Below the pieces are notes generated by a model. It saw only the letters and a program-made list of their open reading frames with translations, was not told the DNA's origin and did not search any database. A program made the position numbers and the translations under genes. A stretch of 30,313 nt of DNA. It comes from a virus. The stretch lies in IMG/VR virus record IMGVR_UViG_3300035670_000952, positions 1 through 30,313 of that record; one strand, 5' to 3'. Below, piece after piece: positions 23,297 to 29,707 of the stretch; position 1 is the stretch's first letter, and each line of letters begins with the position of its first letter.

Positions 23297-24171
23297 TATG
23301 CGACCTCCCTAGCAATACCCTGAGTGATTAGATTTCCATCTAAAGTTACTGTAGCAGTTCCAAGATTAGCAAAAGTATATGTTATCAAAGATGCAGCAGA
23401 CTGTCCATGAGTATCAACAAATTTTATTGATCCCTCTGACCATGCACCAATTTGGGTAGTCGTACCAAGGTCTCCGTTGACTGTTCTAAAAATTCCAAAA
23501 GGTCCAGAAAAAATACCAGGCATTATAAACTCTACCTCAATCTTTGTACTTCCAGTGCTAACAATATTTACGGCAAATGGTGTTGGAGTAGCTCCATCAA
23601 GATATCCAAATACTGTTGTGTTTAAACCAATAGCAGCTGCAGTTACTGCATCGTATGCAATTATGTCTAATCCTGGAACACTAAAACTTGAATATGCTTT
23701 GGCTGCTACCCCACCTGCTGCAATCGAATCCCACGATGTGCCATTATAAACAAATAGCTCATTGCTGGCAGCATTTACCCAAAGCATACCGTCATTAAGA
23801 TTGTCTACAGGTTCAGTTGCACTATAAATAGCTGAAAGGCTGTCCTGATCAAATACTGCAGCTACACTGTTAGAATCTACCCATACAAGACCATCAATTG
23901 GTGCTACTGGTGCTGAATTAGTGAATACAGAACCAGCTCCAATCTGCTGCAAATCATAAATGTCAGATCTCATAGCCTTCAGGTATCCAGCTACTGACTC
24001 GTTAATAATCTGTGCTGCTGTCTGTGGTGCCGTTGCAGATCCATACATAAAAAGCTTGAGTGCTTCTTGGATATTTGAGTCATCTCCTAGAGATGGAATC
24101 TGAGTATTGTAAAGCGTTCCAGTAGCATCTGGATCATTTGGGTCCCAGTTAGCATTAATATTTTCTGCCAT
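23296..24171 (-). CDS. Fibre-cluster structural protein
   Basis: This is a 291-residue protein. Residues 1-50 (NANWDPNDPDATGTLYNTQIPS) look like an adaptor. Two copies of the 'P-x-D/N-G-[LM]-[VL]-W-V' motif follow (APIDGLVWVDS and LNDGMLWVNA with VYNGTSWDSI). The second half is beta-rich with alternating hydrophobics, ending at ITQGIAREVA. There is no catalytic motif. It is coupled by TAATG overlaps at both ends to 24171-24821 and 22664-23296, so this is a single co-translated fibre unit. Confidence 0.6.
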   Translation of the reverse strand: MAENINANWDPNDPDATGTLYNTQIPSLGDDSNIQEALKLFMYGSATAPQTAAQIINESVAGYLKAMRSDIYDLQQIGAGSVFTNSAPVAPIDGLVWVDSNSVAAVFDQDSLSAIYSATEPVDNLNDGMLWVNAASNELFVYNGTSWDSIAAGGVAAKAYSSFSVPGLDIIAYDAVTAAAIGLNTTVFGYLDGATPTPFAVNIVSTGSTKIEVEFIMPGIFSGPFGIFRTVNGDLGTTTQIGAWSEGSIKFVDTHGQSAASLITYTFANLGTATVTLDGNLITQGIAREVA

Positions 24172-24821
24172 TATGCTGCTGCACCTCCAACCGTAATTAG
24201 TAGGTGAATAAGGTATTGACCGTTAAGTGGCTGCCAAGCACCGTCAACATATTCTACTGCACTGCAGGAAATTGGTAGGTGTGGGGAGCCAAGAGGAATT
24301 TCAGCACCAGCGTAAGTCACTGTGCTTGTAATTTCAGAAACATTTATCGAGGATGATACAGGATTATCTGCTAGCAGCGAGTACTGAATATTAAAATCTA
24401 GGTATGTAAATTCTCCAAGGTCTTCAAGGCTGAAGAATGACGCTAGTGGGAATAGTGCATCTGGAACATATACCCCAGTAGCAATTTCAGTAACGGCTTG
24501 TCCGTTTACGAAAGTAACTGGTGGGTTGTAAAATGCTGTATTTGGTACTAGGCGAAGAACCTTTTGCCAAGTCTCTACTCCATTTACCAATACTCGCTGA
24601 TAAAGAAAAAGGTACTCGTTATCTGATGGCTTTAGATTGATATACAGATCATTAACTTGTTTGCTGGCATTAAATTCAACAGCTTGATCTGTTGGTTTTC
24701 CATCTCCAGTAAAGATGTAGCTACCACGAGTACCCTGTGGCCCCAAGTCAACAGATACATTTATTGATGCTGGACCACCTAAAACTGTTAGCTCGTCAGA
24801 AGAAAGGACGATATCTACCAC
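24171..24821 (-). CDS. Virion protein with a short GPQGTRG collagen-like stub
   Basis: This is a 216-residue protein. Near the N-terminus DLGPQGTRGSYIFTGDGKP has about three Gly-x-y triplets, a short motif also found in structural proteins of actinophages. The rest is beta-rich (LYINLKPSDNEYLFLYQRV, ETWQKVLRL, YVPDALFPLASFFSLED). It starts with GTG by TAGTG overlap on the upstream stop, with GGAG upstream. It is presumably an appendage subunit that pairs with the RGDT/KGDT-type protein encoded just before it. Confidence 0.6.
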   Translation of the reverse strand: MVDIVLSSDELTVLGGPASINVSVDLGPQGTRGSYIFTGDGKPTDQAVEFNASKQVNDLYINLKPSDNEYLFLYQRVLVNGVETWQKVLRLVPNTAFYNPPVTFVNGQAVTEIATGVYVPDALFPLASFFSLEDLGEFTYLDFNIQYSLLADNPVSSSINVSEITSTVTYAGAEIPLGSPHLPISCSAVEYVDGAWQPLNGQYLIHLLITVGGAAA

Positions 24822-25198
24822 TATGCTGCTCCTGTTACCTGATCCCTTACTGAAATAGTTCCAGTTAGGAGAGTGTATGTGTAATCTTTGCTATCGCTAC
24901 CAACCTTGCTAATCTCAACGTCATAAACGTAAGAGATTGTTGCGTCTAGCTGGTTACCGTGTGCAGGGAAGATTCCACAAGAAATATAGGTTCTGTCTAG
25001 TGCAATTTCTGCAAATGCTTCAATTTGACTTGCAAGACCTTCAGAGCCTCTTGACTCTGCGATTGTAAACTTCACACCGTTTTCAAGATCATACCCATCT
25101 AGTGGAAATACTGCACCAGAAGAATCTTTGGGGTAAATACGAAACTCTAGGGTATCACCCTTGTAATAGTTAATATTGTAAGTTCCTGGAAATGCCAT
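24821..25198 (-). CDS. KGDT-type beta-domain virion protein, copy 2 (BppU-N-like)
   Basis: This 125-residue protein has NINYYKGDTLEFRIYPKD, LDGYDLENGVKFTIAESR, ISCGIFPAHG, YVYDVEISKVGSDSKDYTYTLLTGTISVRDQVTGAA. It has the same core as 18816-19190 and 26631-27017 with a Lys in place of Arg in the GDT motif. It is a likely adaptor domain. A TGCTATAAT box ends 7 nt before the ATG, so it is probably leaderless. Confidence 0.65.
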   Translation of the reverse strand: MAFPGTYNINYYKGDTLEFRIYPKDSSGAVFPLDGYDLENGVKFTIAESRGSEGLASQIEAFAEIALDRTYISCGIFPAHGNQLDATISYVYDVEISKVGSDSKDYTYTLLTGTISVRDQVTGAA

Positions 25199-25205
25199 AG
25201 CTATT

Positions 25206-25214
25206 ATTATAGCA
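25206..25214 (-). promoter_or_regulatory. Extended -10 promoter (TGCTATAAT), leaderless
   Basis: Ends 7 nt before the ATG at 25198, in the 18-base gap after the collagen-like gene. No Shine-Dalgarno is present. Confidence 0.6.
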
Positions 25215-25216
25215 TG

Positions 25217-25945
25217 TTAAAATACAGAAACATGGATACTTTGTAGAGACACAACGCATGGGTTATCAGTTCTAATCATTGGCATGATACCAGATATTTT
25301 GTCAACTTCGTTCTCAAGTGTTAGGTTGTGTGTTTCTGAAAACTCGTATACGTGTGGATATTTTAGGATAGCTGAGAACTTTGTTAAATCCTTCTTGCTG
25401 CCAGGGAAAAATGACCTTGTCCAAACCTCAGTATTTGCATCAAATGAATTAATTACAAATGTGTATGTTATGGATATTTGAGATCCAATCTTTAGTGATT
25501 TTAGGTTGATTACTCTTGCACTATCTAGGTATAGCGATACACCATCTTTTGGCAAAAACTCTTTTGCTACTTTTGAGTTTCCAGTCTTAAAAGAAAACCT
25601 TACCCAGCCATCGTCACCCTTATCTGCACCAGTTCTAATTAGGTCATCTTCTTTTTTCTCATAACGACCCCACCCTGGTTGCTGACCATATGGAGATAGG
25701 TAGCTTATTCCATCTACACCGTCTTTGCCAGGCTTACCTGCATCACCCTTTGGCCCCTTTGCTCCCTGCTCACCCTTTGGACCTTCTGGACCACGCTCTC
25801 CCCTTGGTCCTTGATCTCCCTTTGGTCCTGGTACAGGAATATAGCTTGCAGAAGTAGTTTCGTGAATTGGTAAAGAAGACTTAGCCACTAGCTCTGAATA
25901 TTTCACGCTTTTAGATGATGGGAAATCCATTTCCTTTGAGACCAT
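25217..25945 (-). CDS. Collagen-like fibre protein
   Basis: This is a 242-residue protein. After a 39-residue start come 13 Gly-x-y triplets (about residues 40-78), rich in GPK, GPR and GPE, forming a short collagen triple helix. Pro is mostly in x, Lys and Arg in y. Residues 80-242 are a beta-rich C-terminal head with WVRFSFKTG, GVSLYLDS, SQISITYTFVIN and IHVSV. Such proteins form trimeric phage fibres. GATAAT with a TG extension ends 6 nt before the ATG. The Lys in y positions are possible hydroxylation sites for the oxygenase (speculative). Confidence 0.8.
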   Translation of the reverse strand: MVSKEMDFPSSKSVKYSELVAKSSLPIHETTSASYIPVPGPKGDQGPRGERGPEGPKGEQGAKGPKGDAGKPGKDGVDGISYLSPYGQQPGWGRYEKKEDDLIRTGADKGDDGWVRFSFKTGNSKVAKEFLPKDGVSLYLDSARVINLKSLKIGSQISITYTFVINSFDANTEVWTRSFFPGSKKDLTKFSAILKYPHVYEFSETHNLTLENEVDKISGIMPMIRTDNPCVVSLQSIHVSVF

Positions 25946-25951
25946 ATATCT

Positions 25952-25960
25952 ATTATCTCA
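25952..25960 (-). promoter_or_regulatory. Extended -10 promoter (TGAGATAAT), leaderless
   Basis: Ends 6 nt before the ATG at 25945. The hexamer GATAAT is one base off consensus. Confidence 0.45.
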
Positions 25961-25965
25961 GACTA

Positions 25966-26631
25966 TTAGGGATTGTCGAAATAGGTTCCGTGTAGTGAGA
26001 AGTGATCTACTGTCTGTAGAGTTCTTGGAGATCCTTGTTCAAATGATATTAGCGTGCCGTTGCTTCCTGTATAGTATAGTAATACTCTTTGTTCTCCAGC
26101 TTCGCAAATTCCAGTCATTGTATAATAGACATTTGAAGATACATCGTGCAATACCCCATTGAAGGTTGTATCAATTTTTGTTGGGTAAGGTAGGTCTAGG
26201 TAATACTGTCCAGAACCAAAATTGGTAATGTTTGACATATCAACATTAATCTCAACATGCGTTAGCACACCAACTCTCATAACAGTTCCAAAGAAAAGTG
26301 GATCGCCGTTAAAGGTTGGCTGAGTACCAAGGGCACCGCCACTTACAGTAAATTCCATTAGCTCTGGATCTTGAGCACGAGTTGTTAACCAGTCATACGA
26401 AGTCATACCTGCTTCTGTTGCTACAACATTAACGAGATTTAGGTAATCAAACCACTCTTGTTCTGTTCCAGTGTAGCCATTTTCTACTGCAAGGTCATAG
26501 CTAGATGCTCCAGTAGGACCCTGTGGACCCATAGGACCAGTTAGACCTTGTTCTCCCTGAATACCCTGTAAACCTCTTGGACCTTGTGGCCCTACCGCTC
26601 CTGGAAACGGTACAATCTTAATTGTTGGCAT
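25966..26631 (-). CDS. Collagen-like fibre protein with beta-rich head
   Basis: This is a 221-residue protein. About ten Gly-x-y triplets lie at residues 11-41 (GPQGPRGLQGIQGEQ and on), close to the N-terminus. Then DLAVENGYTGTEQEWFDYLN (a helix seen in phage collagen-like fibres) and a beta-rich head with VMRVGVLTHVEINVDM and YYTMTGICEAGEQRVLLYY. It starts by TAATG overlap on the RGDT-type gene with GGAGG 9 nt upstream, so the two are made together. Confidence 0.75.
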   Translation of the reverse strand: MPTIKIVPFPGAVGPQGPRGLQGIQGEQGLTGPMGPQGPTGASSYDLAVENGYTGTEQEWFDYLNLVNVVATEAGMTSYDWLTTRAQDPELMEFTVSGGALGTQPTFNGDPLFFGTVMRVGVLTHVEINVDMSNITNFGSGQYYLDLPYPTKIDTTFNGVLHDVSSNVYYTMTGICEAGEQRVLLYYTGSNGTLISFEQGSPRTLQTVDHFSLHGTYFDNP

Positions 26632-27017
26632 TATAAACTACCTCCTGTAACGTCCCCAAGTACTGAGATAGTTCCAATTACGGGAGTCCATACGGTATCG
26701 CCGTCAATAGTTACTTGGAGATCAAAAGCCAATTCTGCTACTGTCTTGTTGTAACCAGTACCCCACAGTGCAGTAATTTCTGGGGAAGCTGTAATTTCAA
26801 CATAACCATCCCCTACTACAACATCTAGCTCATCAATAACGTCACCTTTAAAATCATAAGCAGACGCAGCATATTCCCAGCCAGTAGTGTCATATGATGT
26901 AGCTTCATCATTTTGATAGAATTCAACACGAAGTGGAGAGGTATCACCTCTAACAATTGTCCACTTTATGATAGCTGGATTAGCCCCAAGGACTTCAGGA
27001 GAGCAGGGAGATGTCAT
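26631..27017 (-). CDS. RGDT-type beta-domain virion protein, copy 3 (BppU-N-like)
   Basis: This 128-residue protein has IKWTIVRGDTSPLRVEF, TTGWEYAASAYDFKG, AFDLQVTIDGDTVWTPVIGTISVLGDVT. It is closest in pattern to 18816-19190. The frame is open to 27053, but TGTTATAAT (27035-27027) lies inside that extension and ends 9 nt before the ATG at 27017. The shorter form, leaderless or nearly so, is therefore preferred. It is the first gene of the fibre cassette after the terminator. Confidence 0.65.
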   Translation of the reverse strand: MTSPCSPEVLGANPAIIKWTIVRGDTSPLRVEFYQNDEATSYDTTGWEYAASAYDFKGDVIDELDVVVGDGYVEITASPEITALWGTGYNKTVAELAFDLQVTIDGDTVWTPVIGTISVLGDVTGGSL

Positions 27018-27026
27018 AGTACCTAT

Positions 27027-27035
27027 ATTATAACA
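27027..27035 (-). promoter_or_regulatory. Extended -10 promoter (TGTTATAAT)
   Basis: Lies just downstream (in the minus sense) of the big terminator at 27051-27113. It would start the fibre cassette with little or no leader. Confidence 0.6.
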
Positions 27036-27050
27036 CCTTAAAAGAAATAT

Positions 27051-27113
27051 CAAGAAAAAAATAACTGATACCTAGGTAGTGGGTATGAGAGACATCCCTA
27101 GATATCAGTTATT
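27051..27113 (-). terminator. Long stem terminator, 17 pairs, possibly bidirectional
   Basis: Arms at 27060-27076 and 27097-27113 pair with a single mismatch (AATAACTGATA and CTAGG blocks). On the minus strand a run of T (27059-27055) follows. It separates the holin unit from the fibre cassette. On the plus strand the flank is TTATTATTTATT, so it may also stop antisense reading. Confidence 0.85.
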
Positions 27114-27183
27114 ATTTATTATAACACATCAAAGAATAAGAACTTTATAACTTTGTAATAAAAGAGTTATAAAAGAGTTATCG

Positions 27184-27207
27184 AAAAAAGCTTGATTTTG
27201 GATCAAG
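27184..27207 (-). terminator. Intrinsic terminator after the holin gene
   Basis: A stem of CTTGAT/ATCAAG with a five-base loop is followed by C and six T on the minus strand. It lies about 90 bases past the holin stop. Confidence 0.75.
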
Positions 27208-27294
27208 ATGTGCTACGATTATTATTATTAATTATTAATTATATCTTTAAGTTAAATATATTATATATTTATATATATTTATATATTATATATA
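27208..27294. other. Extremely AT-rich tract
   Basis: From about 27220 on this is almost wholly A and T (ATT, TATATT and TTATATA runs) with several imperfect inverted repeats. No gene is seen. It could be an easily melted element or just a spacer. The part at 27114-27183 holds a GTTAT pair 11 bp apart (27166, 27177). Confidence 0.5.
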
Positions 27295-27594
27295 TTAATC
27301 TTTCTTATTTGCAATATATGATATAAATTTGTCATATAGGTCATCAATTTGCCTATCTAATTTTTCAACTCTTGCGTATGTTTCTTTTCTTAGTGTATCT
27401 GCTTTATCCAAGCGATTTTCCAGACGATTAACCTGATCCTTTATACTTCCTCCGCCGTTTGGCTTAAGCTCATGCTTAATTTCTTCCAGGTAATGTTTAA
27501 CCATCCATCTGATCGCTACCCCAAGCATCGTTAGTAGTGTACCGATTCCAACCAGGATTCCTATTGATACATTGATGACATCTATGGGGTTCAT
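27295..27594 (-). CDS. Holin-like membrane protein
   Basis: This is a 99-residue protein from ATG 27594. Residues 4-29 form one transmembrane helix (DVINVSIGILVGIGTLLTMLG). Then come HELKPNGGGSIKDQVNRLE and a heptad-rich coiled coil to the Lys-rich end. An N-terminal membrane segment followed by a P-N-G-G-x-S-[IL]-[KR]-D motif and a coiled coil is typical of putative holins in actinobacteriophages. It would make the pore that times lysis. A TATAAT box ends 9 nt before the ATG. The frame extends to 27741 through low-complexity AT-rich sequence, which I reject as coding. It has no lysin directly next to it. Confidence 0.7.
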   Translation of the reverse strand: MNPIDVINVSIGILVGIGTLLTMLGVAIRWMVKHYLEEIKHELKPNGGGSIKDQVNRLENRLDKADTLRKETYARVEKLDRQIDDLYDKFISYIANKKD

Positions 27595-27603
27595 AACAAT
27601 ACA

Positions 27604-27609
27604 ATTATA
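27604..27609 (-). promoter_or_regulatory. -10 box (TATAAT) of the holin gene
   Basis: Ends 9 nt before the ATG at 27594. No Shine-Dalgarno fits, so the message may be leaderless. Confidence 0.45.
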
Positions 27610-27640
27610 AATGATTTTATGAATTATAAGCTCGCCGTGT

Positions 27641-27741
27641 AAGTTCGCTGACAAAAAGTTCGCACGATAGAGATCCCTTCTGCCACAAAAGTTATACAAA
27701 TATAACAAATATATAACATATATATAACAAATATATAACAA
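27641..27741. repeat. Divergent control region with 11-bp-phased iteron-like repeats
   Basis: Four copies of TATAAC-type units end in C at 27706, 27717, 27728 and 27739, exactly 11 bp apart, with a degenerate fifth at 27697. Just left is a direct repeat AAGTTCGC at 27641 and 27656. The region separates the minus-strand holin from the plus-strand right arm, so it may be an operator or an origin. Confidence 0.6.
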
Positions 27742-27761
27742 CGACTTGGCAGGGGTATTGA

Positions 27762-27770
27762 TGATATACT
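27762..27770 (+). promoter_or_regulatory. Extended -10 promoter (TGATATACT), leaderless
   Basis: Ends 6 nt before the ATG at 27777. It directly follows the phased repeats and starts the plus-strand right arm. Confidence 0.55.
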
Positions 27771-27776
27771 ATAATA

Positions 27777-27986
27777 ATGGAAGAAGAAGAGAGAGACGTA
27801 AAGCCCTGGGATTTAATTAATCCTAAGCAGCCTAGAAGTGAGCAAGAGCTTGTTGAGTATAGAATGAGCATTTGCAGAGCTTGTGAGCACTTTATCCAAA
27901 GATCGCAAAGGTGTGGACAATGCGGATGTTTTATGTCTCTTAAAACTACTTTGAAACAAGCAAAATGTCCAGTTAGGAAATGGTAA
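27777..27986 (+). CDS. Small PWDxxNP Cys-cluster protein, copy 3
   Basis: This is a 69-residue paralog of 8227-8505 and 20896-21141: PWDLINP at 10-16, Cys33-x2-Cys36, Cys46-x2-Cys49-x-Cys51 and Cys64 in CPVRKW, which is the C-terminus. It is the only copy on the plus strand and the only one without the DG-type partner beside it. It has a leaderless start, and its stop overlaps the next ATG (TAATG). It is a probable zinc site of unknown function. Confidence 0.75.
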   Translation: MEEEERDVKPWDLINPKQPRSEQELVEYRMSICRACEHFIQRSQRCGQCGCFMSLKTTLKQAKCPVRKW

Positions 27987-28177
27987 TGACAAAAGACGAA
28001 ATCATCGCAGTTATGACAGACACGATCAATAAGATGAACAGAGAACAGGCTTGGCAGAATGGTGTACCATCAGACCAGGTTGAACAGGTTATTTCTCAGA
28101 TGCAGCCTGAGTTGAATCGTGTTAATGGAATTGTCTATGACAAACTTGCAGAACTTGGCCTCTGGACCACCGTATAG
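27986..28177 (+). CDS. Small helical protein of unknown function
   Basis: This is a 63-residue, Gln/Asn/Met-rich protein, mostly alpha-helical by composition (IIAVMTDTINKMNREQAW; VEQVISQMQPELNRV). I do not recognise it. The TAATG overlap with the Cys-cluster gene and AGGAA upstream decide for ATG 27986 over an in-frame ATG at 27980. Confidence 0.6.
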   Translation: MTKDEIIAVMTDTINKMNREQAWQNGVPSDQVEQVISQMQPELNRVNGIVYDKLAELGLWTTV

Positions 28178-28664
28178 CCCTTGTCTTTGGTGTCCTACCA
28201 AACAAAATTTTAAAAAACAGCATTCTTACGGACTTGAGAACGGTAAATCTGCACTTAATAAACTAATAAAGCAAGATAAGACGAGATCATCCTTAAAAAG
28301 ATATGCCTCTTTGCCTGATAGCAAGTTATTCCTATACAAAGATCAAGACATCACAGTAACTCGTGATATAGAAGTTCCAGTTGGATTTCACATTGTTGTA
28401 TGGTTTAATGTATGTGGTTACTTTAACGTATCAGAGATACATCGTGATTTTCCTGACTTGTATAACAAGGTATATTCGTTTATCTGTAATGACTTGAAAA
28501 GTGCACTTAAATTGCCTGAGATCAAGATATGGTCATCAGAAAGAGAGATTGTTAATCATTTTGATAATTATCATGCACACTTTCAAGTAGCACCAGGAGA
28601 CAAGACTCATGTACCCCAGGATTTATACGAAATTACCAAATTGACTTTTAAGAAGTTTAACTAG
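28137..28664 (+). CDS. Unknown protein, about 175 residues
   Basis: The product has a short Cys pair (PCLWCP, residues 16-19), a Lys-rich stretch, then a beta/alpha part with ITVTRDIEVPVGFHIVVWFNV and YNKVYSFICNDLKSALKLPEI, and HFDNYHAHFQVAPGDKTHVP near the end. No family is recognised. The start is uncertain: ATG 28137 (weak GGA upstream) overlaps the previous gene by 41 nt; ATG 28119 is an alternative, and TTG codons follow. The gene ends against the convergent small gene at 28661. Confidence 0.6.
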   Translation: MTNLQNLASGPPYSPCLWCPTKQNFKKQHSYGLENGKSALNKLIKQDKTRSSLKRYASLPDSKLFLYKDQDITVTRDIEVPVGFHIVVWFNVCGYFNVSEIHRDFPDLYNKVYSFICNDLKSALKLPEIKIWSSEREIVNHFDNYHAHFQVAPGDKTHVPQDLYEITKLTFKKFN

Positions 28665-28813
28665 TTCTTACCGCACTTGCAGTTTTCACACTTGCATGTT
28701 GGATTGCTTTTTGACACTGTCTTCCTCCAATTCTGAAAAAATTGATTATTGTGGGTTAAGCACTTCTTGCAAAATTGATCAAGAAATAGTTGTAATGCCC
28801 ATTGACTTCCCAT
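28661..28813 (-). CDS. Small Cys-rich protein, leaderless
   Basis: This is a 50-residue protein: FCKKCLTHN (CxxC) near the middle and CKCENCKCGKN at the C-terminus, with a Trp/Gln/Phe-rich helix between. Six cysteines suggest metal binding. TATAAT ends 7 nt before the ATG at 28813, matching the leaderless pattern of the other minus-strand genes. It overlaps the end of the plus-strand gene 28137-28664 by 4 bases. The function is unknown. Confidence 0.6.
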   Translation of the reverse strand: MGSQWALQLFLDQFCKKCLTHNNQFFQNWRKTVSKSNPTCKCENCKCGKN

Positions 28814-28820
28814 AGGTTCT

Positions 28821-28826
28821 ATTATA
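28821..28826 (-). promoter_or_regulatory. -10 box (TATAAT), leaderless
   Basis: Ends 7 nt before the ATG at 28813. Its context GTATATAAT is the same as at 2584-2589. Confidence 0.5.
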
Positions 28827-29120
28827 TACTAGATTGTTTGCGATTGTTTTGTATACCGCCAAAATCTGAAAAAAATTTTATAACGGCGTTGTTATCATTT
28901 TGTTATTTTTGATTTGGTGAAAAATCTGAATATTTTGTAAAGATGTACGATGCACGATCTGGTGACATCTTAGCACATAAATAGTGAGCACACAAGCAGA
29001 ACACCCCTGCCACCCATTGTAGATAACATACAAAAAATCTGTTATAAATTTGTTACCAAATAGACTTGACAAAGTAGATAATCTGTGATTGACTATACAT
29101 AGATAAAGAAAGGATAAAAA
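28827..29120 (+). promoter_or_regulatory. Gene-free control region before the micro-gene array
   Basis: I see no gene here. It holds GTTATCATTTTGTTAT at 28891, with ATAACGGCG just before, and GTTATAAATTTGTTACC at 29041. After that come TTGACA at 29066-29071 and a -10 candidate (TTGACT at 29089 with 17 bp spacing, or TATACA at 29094 with 22 bp), leading to AGAAAGGA at 29107 and the ATG at 29121. It is the likely main promoter of the array. Confidence 0.55.
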
Positions 29121-29252
29121 ATGAGAAATGTAGAAATCAAAGAAGTAAATGGTAGGAATGTAGCATTCAACTGTGACTTCCACGGAATTGTTCCAGAGAC
29201 AGTCAATGATGACTGCTTCTACTGTGAATCAGTAGGCGTGTCTGCTAAGTAA
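29121..29252 (+). CDS. Micro-protein with CxxC, 43 residues
   Basis: The product is VEIKEVNGRNVAFNCDFHG then ETVNDDCFYCESVGVSAK. Cys18, His21 and Cys32-x2-Cys35 could bind zinc. AGAAAGGA lies 6 nt before the ATG. The function is unknown; small genes of this kind often act in host takeover. Confidence 0.65.
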   Translation: MRNVEIKEVNGRNVAFNCDFHGIVPETVNDDCFYCESVGVSAK

Positions 29253-29253
29253 A

Positions 29254-29276
29254 AAGTCAGACACCAATGCTAAACT
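29254..29276 (+). promoter_or_regulatory. Right-arm promoter, copy with conserved spacer
   Basis: The spacer AAGTCAGACACCAATGC (29254-29270) is followed by -10 TAAACT (29271-29276). The -35 position reads AGTAAA, which is weak, so the spacer itself may matter. Confidence 0.5.
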
Positions 29277-29297
29277 AATCTTAGAAAGGATAAATAA

Positions 29298-29432
29298 ATG
29301 ATAAAAGTTACAGCAAGTCTAAACAACAAGATTGAGGAATTCTTCATGATGACTCAAGAGCAGTTGGATTCTGCAATTGATATTCTAGATGCTAATGGGT
29401 ATGTAATCCTAGCAGTTAGTGAGGGTAAGTAA
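29298..29432 (+). CDS. Micro-protein, 44 residues
   Basis: The product is IKVTASLNNKIEEFFMMTQ then LDSAIDILDANGYVILAVSEGK, with no Cys. It has a strand-helix-helix-strand pattern by composition. AGAAAGGA lies before the ATG. The stop overlaps the next start (TAATG). The function is unknown. Confidence 0.6.
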   Translation: MIKVTASLNNKIEEFFMMTQEQLDSAIDILDANGYVILAVSEGK

Positions 29433-29608
29433 TGAACTACTCTGATTCTCTCACTAGATACCGCCAGTTGAACTGGCTTAATAGAACTGAGCTTCAGCAA
29501 GAACTAGATTTTTTCCTAGAGATCGCTGAGCGTAGGAATTGGGATGTTGATGATGAAACACTCAAATACATGACGGACCTACAAGGTGCCATCAGGTCGT
29601 TATCATAA
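29432..29608 (+). CDS. Micro-protein, 58 residues, helical
   Basis: The product is an acidic helical protein (TRYRQLNWLNRTELQQELDF; IAERRNWDVDDETLKYMTD). It is co-translated with the upstream gene by TAATG. It is not recognised. Confidence 0.6.
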   Translation: MNYSDSLTRYRQLNWLNRTELQQELDFFLEIAERRNWDVDDETLKYMTDLQGAIRSLS

Positions 29609-29627
29609 TGTTATCAAAATAACGGCG
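29599..29627. repeat. GTTATCA direct repeat with inverted ATAAC
   Basis: GTTATCA lies at 29599 and again at 29610 (11 bp apart), then ATAACGGCG. GTTATcaaaATAAC forms a perfect inverted repeat. It is directly upstream of the TTGACA promoter at 29635. Confidence 0.5.
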
Positions 29628-29634
29628 TGTCAAC

Positions 29635-29663
29635 TTGACAAAGTCACATAGGCAGACTAGAGT
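29635..29663 (+). promoter_or_regulatory. Right-arm promoter (TTGACA, 17 bp, TAGAGT)
   Basis: TTGACA at 29635-29640 and TAGAGT at 29658-29663 are 17 bp apart; the spacer starts AAGTCA. AGAAAGGA and the ATG at 29708 follow. Confidence 0.65.
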
Positions 29664-29707
29664 ATAAGTATAAAGATAAATAAAGAAAAACATAGAAAGG
29701 ATAAAAA

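Noticed and set aside
25217-26631. Collagen prolyl-4-hydroxylation as the clear job of the oxygenase
   Set aside because: Pro is almost always in the x position of Gly-x-y, not the y position used by prolyl-4-hydroxylases; kept only as an open possibility for Lys.
27595-27741. N-terminal extension of the holin frame
   Set aside because: It is encoded by the phased AT-rich repeats and the TATAAT box; low-complexity Tyr/Ile runs.
28878-29183. Minus-strand frame of 101 codons
   Set aside because: It covers the control region and the antisense of a micro-gene; AT-rich hydrophobic composition without ribosome site.
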